Virus record (IMG/VR): IMGVR_UViG_3300010354_000054
Span: 1-64,000 of that record
DNA length: 64,000 nucleotides
Strand: one strand, 5' to 3'
DNA from: a virus
Shown: in pieces, positions 56,855-63,568 of the stretch
Layout of the letters: every line of letters starts with the position of its first letter
Position numbering within the stretch: position 1 is the stretch's first letter
Notes under the pieces: generated by a model
What the model saw: only the letters and a program-made list of their open reading frames with translations
Databases searched by the model: none
Told to the model about the DNA's origin: nothing
Position numbers and translations under genes: made by a program

Positions 56855-57988
56855 GTGTTACTTCAAGATGAAACCTTGTCGAAGGTAAAAGACATAGTTA
56901 GAGAAAATTTAGAAGTAAATCTTTCTTTAGATCTACTCTCTAAAGAGATACGAACTAGAAGAAATTTTCAACACTTGTCTTGTCTAAATCCTAAAGAGAA
57001 ATCTACAAAAATTGTCTTAGACAGTCTTTTGAGCTATGCTTTTCAAGCAGAAACTAAGTGTCCGCTTTCCGGTTCTTTATTTCTAAAGATGTTTTGTGGT
57101 TTTTCTGTAGACCCAACGCTCCACAGAATACCAAGAGACAAAAAATCAGTTATAAAAATTCTAAAAGATAGGAATTATTCGAACGTTGTAGTCGACTTAT
57201 TGGAAGAGGCAATGAACTTGTCTTCATCTAATACTAGAATTTTGTTGAAGAAGTCTTCAACAAGTAACTCTTACGTTGAGCTTTCAGAGGGTTACAATTT
57301 CGACATAACGTCTTTGCTAAATCTTAAAAATCAAGAATCTTTCAACGTAAAAGTTGCTTGCATAGACGGTTATATTGAAAGCATTTCTGAGATTCATCAT
57401 CTGCTAAGCTATCTTTCTGAATCTGGAAGGACATGCCTTTTGGTATCTCGCGGTATGTCAAATGATGTTCTAAATACCATCAAGGTAAATAACGATAGAA
57501 AGACACTCTCTGTTTTTCCGTATAGAAGTCCGTTTGACGTAGAAAGTGTGAATACCCTTGTAGATGTTGCAATTGCGTCAGGAAACGACGTAGTTTCAAC
57601 TACAAAAGGAAATCTAATCTCCACAATCAAACCAGAAGATCTCGGAGAATTGAAGAGCTGTACATTTTCAAATTTGTCTGTCAGAGCAAAATCTAACTTT
57701 CACACAGCCTCTATAAAAAATCACGTCAGGAATCTAAGAAAAACAGCAGAGGAAAGACCTGAGATATCTTCTCTTCTGTACAAAAGAGTAAGATCTCTTT
57801 CCTCTTCTTGTGTAGACATCTGCATACCAGATGACATCAATTACTATTCTAGGTCAAGCCAGATCGATGAAGGCATAAGGATAATTTCTTCTGTCATGAA
57901 CAACACATATGATCCTTACGAGACTTCAAAATTTTTTTACAGATCTTTTCAGGATAATTTTGAAAATTCTGCAAAACTTTTACTTTAG
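56855..57988 (+). CDS. divergent GroEL-like protein (intermediate plus apical domain; ATPase signature absent)
   Basis: 377 residues from GTG 56855, the first start after an in-frame stop. Residues about 129-153 (ILLKK-x10-VELSEGYNFD) align with the GroEL strand and VVEGMQFDRGYLSPYF segment. Residues 166-276 follow the apical domain: VKVACIDGYIESISEI with ILLADKKISNIREM; SGRTCLLVSRG with AGKPLLIIAED; VDVAIASGNDVVSTTKG with LQDIATLTGGTVISEE; and IKPEDLGELKSCTF with ATLEDLGQAKRVVI. Residues 307-324 (LLYKRVRSLSSSCVDICI) match LQERVAKLAGGVAVI. The GDGTT nucleotide loop is not found and most of the C-terminal equatorial domain is missing. It is probably a substrate- or GroES-binding module rather than an ATP-driven chaperonin. 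The homology call is mine by eye. Confidence 0.75.
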   Translation: MLLQDETLSKVKDIVRENLEVNLSLDLLSKEIRTRRNFQHLSCLNPKEKSTKIVLDSLLSYAFQAETKCPLSGSLFLKMFCGFSVDPTLHRIPRDKKSVIKILKDRNYSNVVVDLLEEAMNLSSSNTRILLKKSSTSNSYVELSEGYNFDITSLLNLKNQESFNVKVACIDGYIESISEIHHLLSYLSESGRTCLLVSRGMSNDVLNTIKVNNDRKTLSVFPYRSPFDVESVNTLVDVAIASGNDVVSTTKGNLISTIKPEDLGELKSCTFSNLSVRAKSNFHTASIKNHVRNLRKTAEERPEISSLLYKRVRSLSSSCVDICIPDDINYYSRSSQIDEGIRIISSVMNNTYDPYETSKFFYRSFQDNFENSAKLLL

Positions 57989-57997
57989 ACCTTACTT

Positions 57998-58231
57998 GTG
58001 TATAAAAAAATCATGAACAGCATTGATAAAATTTCAAAAGATTCAAAGATTCTTATCGAGAGCGCCAAGGATTCAATTAACTCAAATTTGGTTTCTTTGG
58101 TAGCAAATAAAGAGATCAACTTAGAGCCTGCTCAGGTTGAAAAGCTATTGAATCTTATAAATATTTCTCTTGATGAAGGATACCAAAAGGCGCTTCCTTA
58201 CTATCAGAATACTATCAAGAAGCATCTCTGA
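57998..58231 (+). CDS. small unknown helical protein
   Basis: 77 residues from a GTG at 57998, or 72 from the ATG at 58013, which is more usual; neither has a ribosome site. It is predominantly helical, Lys/Ser-rich and soluble (NSIDKISKDSKILIESAKDSI, then AQVEKLLNLINISLDEGYQKAL). The stop shares one base with the next start (TGATG). The family was not recognised. Confidence 0.6.
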   Translation: MYKKIMNSIDKISKDSKILIESAKDSINSNLVSLVANKEINLEPAQVEKLLNLINISLDEGYQKALPYYQNTIKKHL

Positions 58232-58704
58232 TGAGAGGACAAAGACATCTTGTCAAGTGCAGGTGTGTACTCCCCCAATTTAAAGGGGTTGTAAATCCTC
58301 CTGCCCATCAATTTGTCGTATTTTCAGTTATTTCTGATGATAACTCTGTCAAGCCTAAATACTCTCAGTGCAATAACTGTGGAATAATTCACAAAGTAGT
58401 TGACATTTGTACCTCTGAGATACTTTCTGGAAAAGAAGCGATGGGATCCATCGTTAAAATAGAAGACATTAAACTCTCTCTGCCTGCTAACCTTGCAGAC
58501 ATACTAGAGAGAAATAATGTTGATATTGCGACCTGGGAATCTGCTCAGTTTATACTTGAAAATAAAGAATGGGGAAACTTTGTTATCCTAGCTCAAGAAG
58601 AAGAGTCTGGTACAAAGCAAGGAAAGTATGTTAGGATCATGAGTGAGACCTTCTTCAAGGTGGAGTCATTTTCCCGAGAAGAAGTAGCAGTTCCATCGGA
58701 GTAA
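58231..58704 (+). CDS. small protein with possible zinc ribbon
   Basis: 157 residues. Cys10, Cys12, Cys47 and Cys50 (CRC and CNNCG) form a plausible four-cysteine zinc site in the N-terminal 55 residues. The rest is mixed helix and strand with WESAQFILENKEWGNFVIL. It could be a DNA- or RNA-polymerase-associated regulator, but no family was recognised. It starts on the stop of the previous gene and is two bases before the next. Confidence 0.65.
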   Translation: MRGQRHLVKCRCVLPQFKGVVNPPAHQFVVFSVISDDNSVKPKYSQCNNCGIIHKVVDICTSEILSGKEAMGSIVKIEDIKLSLPANLADILERNNVDIATWESAQFILENKEWGNFVILAQEEESGTKQGKYVRIMSETFFKVESFSREEVAVPSE

Positions 58705-58706
58705 GC

Positions 58707-58955
58707 ATGTCAGAAATATATGGACAACTCGAGTCTGAAAAACTCGCAGCTGACAATAAAGTAGCACACGAAATCGTTAGAGAGATAAACCAATTTGGCA
58801 TAAACGATCGCCAGAGATGGCTAGTGATTTACTACTTGGCTCTTGAACTAGAGAACGTGGACGAAATGAAAGAACTAACAGGCTATGTCAAGGAGACTAA
58901 GGGTAAAGACCTTTTCATCTCCAGAATCTACGGCGCAAGCGAAGGAGACGAGTGA
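58707..58955 (+). CDS. small unknown protein
   Basis: 82 residues, acidic and helical, with VAHEIVREINQFGINDRQRWLVIYYLALELENVDEM. Proteins of this kind (EIVREI-FGI, YLALELEN) occur in T4-like marine phages next to replication and protease genes; no function is known to me. The stop overlaps the start of the ClpP-like gene (TGATG). Confidence 0.7.
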   Translation: MSEIYGQLESEKLAADNKVAHEIVREINQFGINDRQRWLVIYYLALELENVDEMKELTGYVKETKGKDLFISRIYGASEGDE

Positions 58956-59548
58956 TGGGAAGATCTGTAACAAATTCAGCAAAAATTTCTAAGAATAACA
59001 GCGAAGAGTCCTCTACTACGATGGGGATAGCAATGGGAGACTCGCAGCGCCTCGTTGTTCTCCACGGAGATGTCAATGAGGCATCGATCTCACTCGTGGT
59101 AGCTCAGTTACTCCATTTAGCATCTCAAAACCATAAGCCTATCCATCTAGTTATCTCTACGTACGGCGGATCAGTGGACGAGATGTTTACTCTCTATGAC
59201 ACTATTAAGTTTCTCCCGTGCCCAGTCCATACCATTGCTCTTGGCAAAGTTATGAGTGCAGGAGTTCTACTTCTCGCCACTGGAGCTAAGGGTAAGAGGA
59301 TGATTGGACGTAATGCTCGTGTGATGATCCATCCCATCTCCGGAGGAGTCGGAGGTAACGTATTCGAGGTCATTAACGAGTCTAAGGAGCACAAGCGCAT
59401 GCAGGACCAGATGGTTGATGCAATTGTTCGTGAAACAAAGGCTTCAAAGACTGAGATCGAAAAGATCATGAAGTCTGGACATGACTTCTACCTCCTTCCG
59501 GACCAAGCTGTTAAGCTTGGTATTGTCGACAAGATCATTGGTGACTGA
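58955..59548 (+). CDS. clpP: ClpP-like serine protease
   Basis: 197 residues from the ATG at 58955, preceded by AAGGAG (a GTG at 58952 is unlikely). The ClpP/S14 fold is clear: ISTYGGSVDEMFTLYDTI (oxyanion Gly-Gly), GKVMSAGVLLLATGAKGKR with nucleophile Ser101, IHPISGG with His126 and GHDFYLLP with Asp177. All three catalytic residues are present. The first 25 residues are disordered and Ser-rich. ClpP degrades proteins with a Clp ATPase; in phages it may remodel host proteins or aid head processing. No phage Clp ATPase is seen in the window, so it may use the host partner. Confidence 0.92.
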   Translation: MGRSVTNSAKISKNNSEESSTTMGIAMGDSQRLVVLHGDVNEASISLVVAQLLHLASQNHKPIHLVISTYGGSVDEMFTLYDTIKFLPCPVHTIALGKVMSAGVLLLATGAKGKRMIGRNARVMIHPISGGVGGNVFEVINESKEHKRMQDQMVDAIVRETKASKTEIEKIMKSGHDFYLLPDQAVKLGIVDKIIGD

Positions 59549-59554
59549 TATAAT
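59526..59554 (+). promoter_or_regulatory. sigma70-type promoter, TCGACA-17-TATAAT with TGn extension
   Basis: A TCGACA box (59526-59531) is 17 bases upstream of TATAAT (59549-59554), and TGA directly precedes TATAAT, forming an extended -10. It overlaps the end of clpP and would start a transcript near 59561, ahead of the helicase gene. It is the best host-type promoter seen in the window. Confidence 0.7.
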
Positions 59555-59571
59555 GCAAAGTATGCCTCACG

Positions 59572-59591
59572 TGGTATAATGTTGGGCCAAC
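59572..59591 (+). promoter_or_regulatory. second extended -10 box and short palindrome before the helicase ATG
   Basis: TGGTATAAT (59572-59580) is a second exact extended -10, without a clear -35. It is followed by GTTGGGCCAAC (59581-59591), an inverted repeat that touches the ATG at 59592. A transcript from here would have almost no leader. The palindrome could be an operator or initiation-region hairpin. Confidence 0.45.
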
Positions 59592-61241
59592 ATGCCTAAA
59601 CATGACTACGTGAGGTATTTTCCATTTGACAGGATCCGTCCTGAACAACGCAAGGCGATTGAGTTCGCACTCGATGCATACGAGTCGGGTAAGAAAGCAG
59701 TTCTACTAGAGATGGGAACCGGCACGGGCAAATCTGCCACCGGTATCTGTATTGCCCGTTACATGGAGGCCCACGCTCCCGTGGTTAAGGACGAGGAGGG
59801 AATGCCCCTCACCGGAGCCTACGTGATCACTACACAGAAGATACTCCAGGAACAGTACATGGACGACTTCGGGCCACAGTCAGGGAGGAACCTCATCAGG
59901 ACCATCAAGTCCTCCTCCAACTACCGGTGTAAGCACTACTCTGATAACTCCTGCGCTGAGTCTAAGCGCCTGCTACAGAAGCTCGGCAAGCAGGTTGCCG
60001 GAACCGACTTCGCGAAGACCTGCAAGAACGAGTGCACGTACTCCCTAGAAAAACAGGACTTTATCGAGTGTCCCATCTCCATCACGAATTTCTCTTATTT
60101 TCTGGCGGAGACCACGTACGCCGGAAAGTTGACTCCTAGATCTCTCCTAGTGGTGGATGAGTGCCACAACACAGAAACGGAACTGGGTAAATTCATCGAG
60201 GTGAGTTTCTCTGAGAAGTTTGCTCGTGACATCCTCAAGTGTAAGATTCCCAAGCTAGATACTCAAGAGGCCGTCCTCGAATGGGTGAAGGGACCTTATC
60301 GCAAGGCAGTAAACAAGTACGTTCGTGAACTTGAGAAGAACCTCGTGAAACTTTCTGATTCTGAGGGCCACAACGAGTTCTCTAAACAGTACGAGATGCT
60401 GGAGAAACACACGGGAAAGATCGATCAGTTCATCGAGGTGTATAACCCTACTAACTGGGTCATGAACGTGGCTTATCCTCAGGAGGGTAACCGGAGAGGC
60501 GCTCGAAAGTTCGAGTTCAAGCCTGTAGATCTAGGACCGTACTCTCAGAAGGTATTCCTCAAGTCCGGTGCCCGCACCCTGATGATGAGTGCCACTGTGG
60601 TGGACCACGAAGTATTCTGTAAGTCGATTGGACTGGATCCTGCAGAAGTGGCCTACCTCCGCATAGGATCACCCTTCCCAGTGGAGAACAGACCTGCCCA
60701 CTACATCCCCGTAGGATCAATGGGAAAGGATTCAATCGACAAGACCCTACCGGTCATGGCGGAGGCGGTCAAGATGATCCTCGATAAACATCCGAATGAG
60801 AAGGGAATCATTCACACCGCGAACTACAAGGTGGCGAAGTACCTCGTGGAGAACGTGAAGACAAATCGTTTCCTCACCCACGAGTCCGCCAACCGCGATG
60901 AGATTCTTAAGTTCCACGTGAACTCTTCAGAACCCACTGTACTCCTGTCTCCCTCGATGATGGAAGGCGTCGACCTCGCTGATGATGCCTCGCGGTTTCA
61001 GATACTGTGCAAGGTTCCCTTCCCATACCTCGGTGACCTCGTGATCAAGAAGCGAATGGAGAAAGACAAAATGTGGTACCCATACACCACAGCGAAGTCA
61101 GTAATCCAGGCTTTCGGTCGATCCATCCGAAACGAGAAAGATCATGCGGTTTCCTACATTCTAGACGCGGACTGGGATCGATTCTATTCTCGCAATCTTC
61201 ACATGTTCCCGCAGGAATTTAGGTCATCCTTCGTCAAGTAG
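59592..61241 (+). CDS. XPD/DinG-type superfamily 2 helicase with Fe-S cysteines
   Basis: 549 residues. Walker A MGTGTGKSAT (41-50), DECH box (189-192), and C-terminal helicase motifs LLSPSMMEGVDLADDASRF and QAFGRSIRNEKD. Cys113, 121, 144, 148 and 160 lie between motif Ia and the DECH box, where XPD/DinG enzymes bind a 4Fe-4S cluster. Family members unwind DNA 5' to 3' in repair and replication. This gene is much richer in G/C than its neighbours (39 of 60 bases in 59761-59820) and prefers AAG, CTC and ACC codons. It has its own promoter. It may be a recent acquisition or be tuned for high expression. Confidence 0.92.
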   Translation: MPKHDYVRYFPFDRIRPEQRKAIEFALDAYESGKKAVLLEMGTGTGKSATGICIARYMEAHAPVVKDEEGMPLTGAYVITTQKILQEQYMDDFGPQSGRNLIRTIKSSSNYRCKHYSDNSCAESKRLLQKLGKQVAGTDFAKTCKNECTYSLEKQDFIECPISITNFSYFLAETTYAGKLTPRSLLVVDECHNTETELGKFIEVSFSEKFARDILKCKIPKLDTQEAVLEWVKGPYRKAVNKYVRELEKNLVKLSDSEGHNEFSKQYEMLEKHTGKIDQFIEVYNPTNWVMNVAYPQEGNRRGARKFEFKPVDLGPYSQKVFLKSGARTLMMSATVVDHEVFCKSIGLDPAEVAYLRIGSPFPVENRPAHYIPVGSMGKDSIDKTLPVMAEAVKMILDKHPNEKGIIHTANYKVAKYLVENVKTNRFLTHESANRDEILKFHVNSSEPTVLLSPSMMEGVDLADDASRFQILCKVPFPYLGDLVIKKRMEKDKMWYPYTTAKSVIQAFGRSIRNEKDHAVSYILDADWDRFYSRNLHMFPQEFRSSFVK

Positions 61242-61256
61242 TTTACTTTTTTATTT
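61236..61256 (+). terminator. weak terminator after the helicase
   Basis: AAGTA/TACTT (5-bp stem, 3-base loop) overlaps the helicase stop and is followed by a T-run (TTTTTTATTT). The stem is short and A/T-rich, so termination would be partial. Confidence 0.3.
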
Positions 61257-61277
61257 GCCACCATATATTCCTGAATC

Positions 61278-61283
61278 AGGAGG
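61278..61283 (+). promoter_or_regulatory. consensus ribosome binding site for the Hc1-like gene
   Basis: A full AGGAGG, 12 bases before the ATG at 61296. The spacing is a little long, but the site is the strongest of the window and suggests high translation of the nucleoid protein. Confidence 0.7.
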
Positions 61284-61295
61284 TCACATTAACCA

Positions 61296-61499
61296 ATGAG
61301 TGATAACCCAATCGTAGCGAAGTGGAATGAATTGAAGACCCTCGTGGAGAGCCTCGAGGCTGATGTTGCTAAGAACGCAAAGGGCGTTGCAGCCGCGGGC
61401 GTGAGAGCTCGCAAGGGACTTCGATTGCTTCAGGCAAAGTCTAAGGAACTTGTCAAGCTTACACTTGAAACTGAAAAGTCAGAGAAGCAAGAGAAGTAA
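61296..61499 (+). CDS. Hc1/histone H1-like nucleoid protein
   Basis: 67 residues. The pattern WNELKTLVESLEADVAKNA followed by GVAAAGVRARKGLRLLQAKSKEL matches the Hc1/histone H1-like family, in which a basic helix follows a short acidic helix. Such proteins bind and compact DNA in chlamydiae and other bacteria and occur in phages. It may protect or package phage DNA or silence host DNA. The next gene starts one base after the stop; a terminator hairpin follows at 61565-61600. Confidence 0.75.
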   Translation: MSDNPIVAKWNELKTLVESLEADVAKNAKGVAAAGVRARKGLRLLQAKSKELVKLTLETEKSEKQEK

Positions 61500-61500
61500 C

Positions 61501-61788
61501 ATGAGACATGTTGAATTACTTCGAAGAGTTGTAGCAAAAAAACTTCGAGAGGATTCTAAAAAGAAAAGAAAGGCGGTGGAAAAACCTGCCGCCTTTCTTT
61601 CTGAAAAGTCTGAAAATGTCCCAGTTAAGACAAGTGAAGATTTTATTCTTTCTGAGACAGCAAAGAGTATTCCTGAATCTCTAGAAGAAAACACTGAAAC
61701 AACTCCTTTGGCATCTGAAGAGAAGACTTCTTCCAGCAAGAAGAAGCCTTTCCCAAAGAAGAAAAAAGAAGAAGATCCAATCAGTTAG
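61501..61788 (+). CDS. small Lys/Glu/Ser-rich protein of unknown function
   Basis: 95 residues from the ATG at 61501 (AGAGAAG upstream). It begins with a basic helix (MRHVELLRRVVAKKLREDSKKKRK) and continues as a low-complexity acidic and Ser/Thr-rich tail ending KKKPFPKKKKEEDPIS. It contains a 12-bp hairpin typical of a terminator, so either only part of the transcripts extends through it or the frame is accidental. Its stop overlaps the end of the convergent gene by four bases. It could be a disordered DNA-binding protein like its neighbour. Confidence 0.5.
   Translation: MRHVELLRRVVAKKLREDSKKKRKAVEKPAAFLSEKSENVPVKTSEDFILSETAKSIPESLEENTETTPLASEEKTSSSKKKPFPKKKKEEDPIS
61565..61600. terminator. 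bidirectional intrinsic terminator hairpin
   Basis: A perfect 12-bp inverted repeat (61565-61576 with 61589-61600, 12-base loop) with a GGCGG/CCGCC core. Read leftward the right side is TTTCTTTTCTTTTTAG, an excellent U-run; read rightward it is CTTTCTTTCTGA. It can end the Hc1 transcript and the leftward 61785-62054 transcript. It lies inside the 61501-61788 frame. Confidence 0.7.
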
Positions 61789-62054
61789 CACTGAATAAAA
61801 CTTCTAATCTTCTGATAGATGTTCTTTTCTATCTGGCAAATACGCATTCTCGTCAGGCCGTAGATCTTTCCTATTTCACTTAGGGTTAAAGGTCCGGCTT
61901 GAGTCGTTATTAGTGTGCAATTTTTACCTTGCGGGAAATCGATCCACTGTTTGCATGACTTTCTTTCACATGCACATGTGCTTTTTTCAACTGCTTCGTA
62001 GCACTTATTATCTTGCAACACATTTAACTTTATTTTTTGTTGATTGTTACTCAT
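61785..62054 (-). CDS. small regulator with Cys cluster and sigma-region-4-like helix-turn-helix
   Basis: 89 residues. The last 36 or so residues (PLTLSEIGKIYGLTRMRICQIEKNIYQKI) match the DNA-binding helix-turn-helix of sigma70 region 4. Before it lies a cysteine cluster (STCACERKSCKQW, then GKNC), probably a zinc site. There is no sigma region 2, so it is not a complete sigma factor; it may bind the -35 region or the polymerase. It is the only leftward gene in the rightward block, divergent from phoH, and ends at a strong terminator. Confidence 0.78.
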   Translation of the reverse strand: MSNNQQKIKLNVLQDNKCYEAVEKSTCACERKSCKQWIDFPQGKNCTLITTQAGPLTLSEIGKIYGLTRMRICQIEKNIYQKIRSFIQC

Positions 62055-62115
62055 GGATCTTGTGTAAGATATTTTAGTAAGGAATGATTTTTGTATAAGT
62101 CAACTTCTAAATCAC
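62055..62115. promoter_or_regulatory. divergent control region between the regulator and phoH
   Basis: 61 AT-rich bases. Just before the leftward ATG is ATCTTGTGTAAGAT (62057-62070), a 5-bp inverted repeat. The same 14 bases occur on the minus strand near 43886-43899, by the acetyltransferase start. Rightward there is GTATAAG near 62092, a possible -10, without a good -35. Confidence 0.3.
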
Positions 62116-63519
62116 ATGAAAAAAACTTACATCCTAGACACCAACGTCCTCCTAAGCGATCCAAACTGCTTCAATAACTTTCAAGACAATGATTTAATAA
62201 TTCCTATCCTTGTTCTTGAAGAGCTGGATAAACATAAGGGAAGATCTGACGAGGTCGGAAGAGCTGCTCGAGAAGTAAACAGAATTCTCGACAAGATAAG
62301 CGAATCAGGATCTCTAAGAGACGGTGTCTCTCTCCCGTGCGGAGGAACACTTAGAGTAATGTCTTCGCCTACGGGATACAGCGCTCTTCTCCCGCCGGAG
62401 CTCGTTCTTGGTTCTTCTGTTGATAACATGATCATCGGATTCGTTCTGATGATGAAAAAAGATCATCCTGATGCAGTGCTGGTTTCGAAGGACATTAACG
62501 TTAGAGTTAAGTGTTCTTCTCTTGGCATCGAGGCACAGGATTATCTGTCTAACAGGGCTACGGATTCAGCCGAGCATCTCTACACGGGAGTCAAGGTGTT
62601 TGTCGTTCCCTACGAAGTAGTGGAAATGTTTTACGCGAGAGATTCGATACACGTAGACAACGTAACCTCAGAAAAGTTGTACCCCAACCAGATTCTCGTG
62701 ATCAAGTCTGTAGATTCAGAAGGAAATACCCTTAAGTCTGCAATCTGTCGTGTTAAGGGAGATATGCTCCACCACTGCAGAAAAATAGATCAAGTCTTTG
62801 GGGTAAAACCACGTAACAAAGAGCAAACATTCTCTATTGAGCTTCTGATGGACCCTAGCATCAAGCTTTTGACTCTTACGGGAAAGGCTGGCTGCGGCAA
62901 GACTCTTCTTGCTATTGCCGCCGGATTAGAGCAGCTCGAAGCAATGGGAAATGATGGACCATATCAGAAACTGATTGTTTCACGCCCCGTCCAACCTGTA
63001 GGTAGAGACATTGGATTCCTTCCAGGTACTCTTGCAGAAAAGATGGAACCCTGGATTGCTCCCATTAGAGACAATCTAGAGTACCTTCTAAGCAGTAAGT
63101 CAGGAAAGAAGGGACAATCTCGAGGAAGAAAGAAGTCAGATGAACTCATGGGAGGAAGCGGTGTTTCAGGTCTCAGTAAAGACCCGTTCCTTGAGCTCAT
63201 GCAGTCTAAGGGACTCATCGAGGTCGAGGCCATTACCTTCATCCGTGGTCGTTCTATTCCTAACGCTTTTATCATCATAGACGAGGCTCAGAACCTCTCG
63301 ATGCATGAGCTCAAGACTATTGTAACGAGAGCCGGGGAGGGAACGAAGATTGTCCTTACTGGTGACGTTGAGCAGATTGACAATAACCACGTAGATACAT
63401 TCACAAACGGACTCACACACGCTGTAGAGAAGTTCAAAGAATATGATATTTCTGGGCACGTGACCCTCTTGAAGGGAGAGAGAAGTGAGCTGGCAACACT
63501 TGCATCTAAGATTCTTTGA
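62116..63519 (+). CDS. phoH: PIN-PhoH family protein
   Basis: 467 residues in the PhoH2 order. An N-terminal PIN domain (1-155) has TYILDTNVLLSDP, ILVLEELDKHK and VSKDINVRVK, giving the acidic nuclease residues. The C-terminal PhoH ATPase has Walker A TGKAGCGKT (255-263), Walker B IIIDEAQNLS (386-395) and TGDVEQID. A KGKKS-rich linker (about 325-350) interrupts the ATPase. PhoH2 proteins are RNA helicases/RNases; phoH is a common marine phage gene of uncertain role, once linked to phosphate stress. Confidence 0.93.
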   Translation: MKKTYILDTNVLLSDPNCFNNFQDNDLIIPILVLEELDKHKGRSDEVGRAAREVNRILDKISESGSLRDGVSLPCGGTLRVMSSPTGYSALLPPELVLGSSVDNMIIGFVLMMKKDHPDAVLVSKDINVRVKCSSLGIEAQDYLSNRATDSAEHLYTGVKVFVVPYEVVEMFYARDSIHVDNVTSEKLYPNQILVIKSVDSEGNTLKSAICRVKGDMLHHCRKIDQVFGVKPRNKEQTFSIELLMDPSIKLLTLTGKAGCGKTLLAIAAGLEQLEAMGNDGPYQKLIVSRPVQPVGRDIGFLPGTLAEKMEPWIAPIRDNLEYLLSSKSGKKGQSRGRKKSDELMGGSGVSGLSKDPFLELMQSKGLIEVEAITFIRGRSIPNAFIIIDEAQNLSMHELKTIVTRAGEGTKIVLTGDVEQIDNNHVDTFTNGLTHAVEKFKEYDISGHVTLLKGERSELATLASKIL

Positions 63520-63568
63520 TCTAAAGGTGGCTAGATATTGATGTCTCGCCATATTTTCCTAAAGAGCA

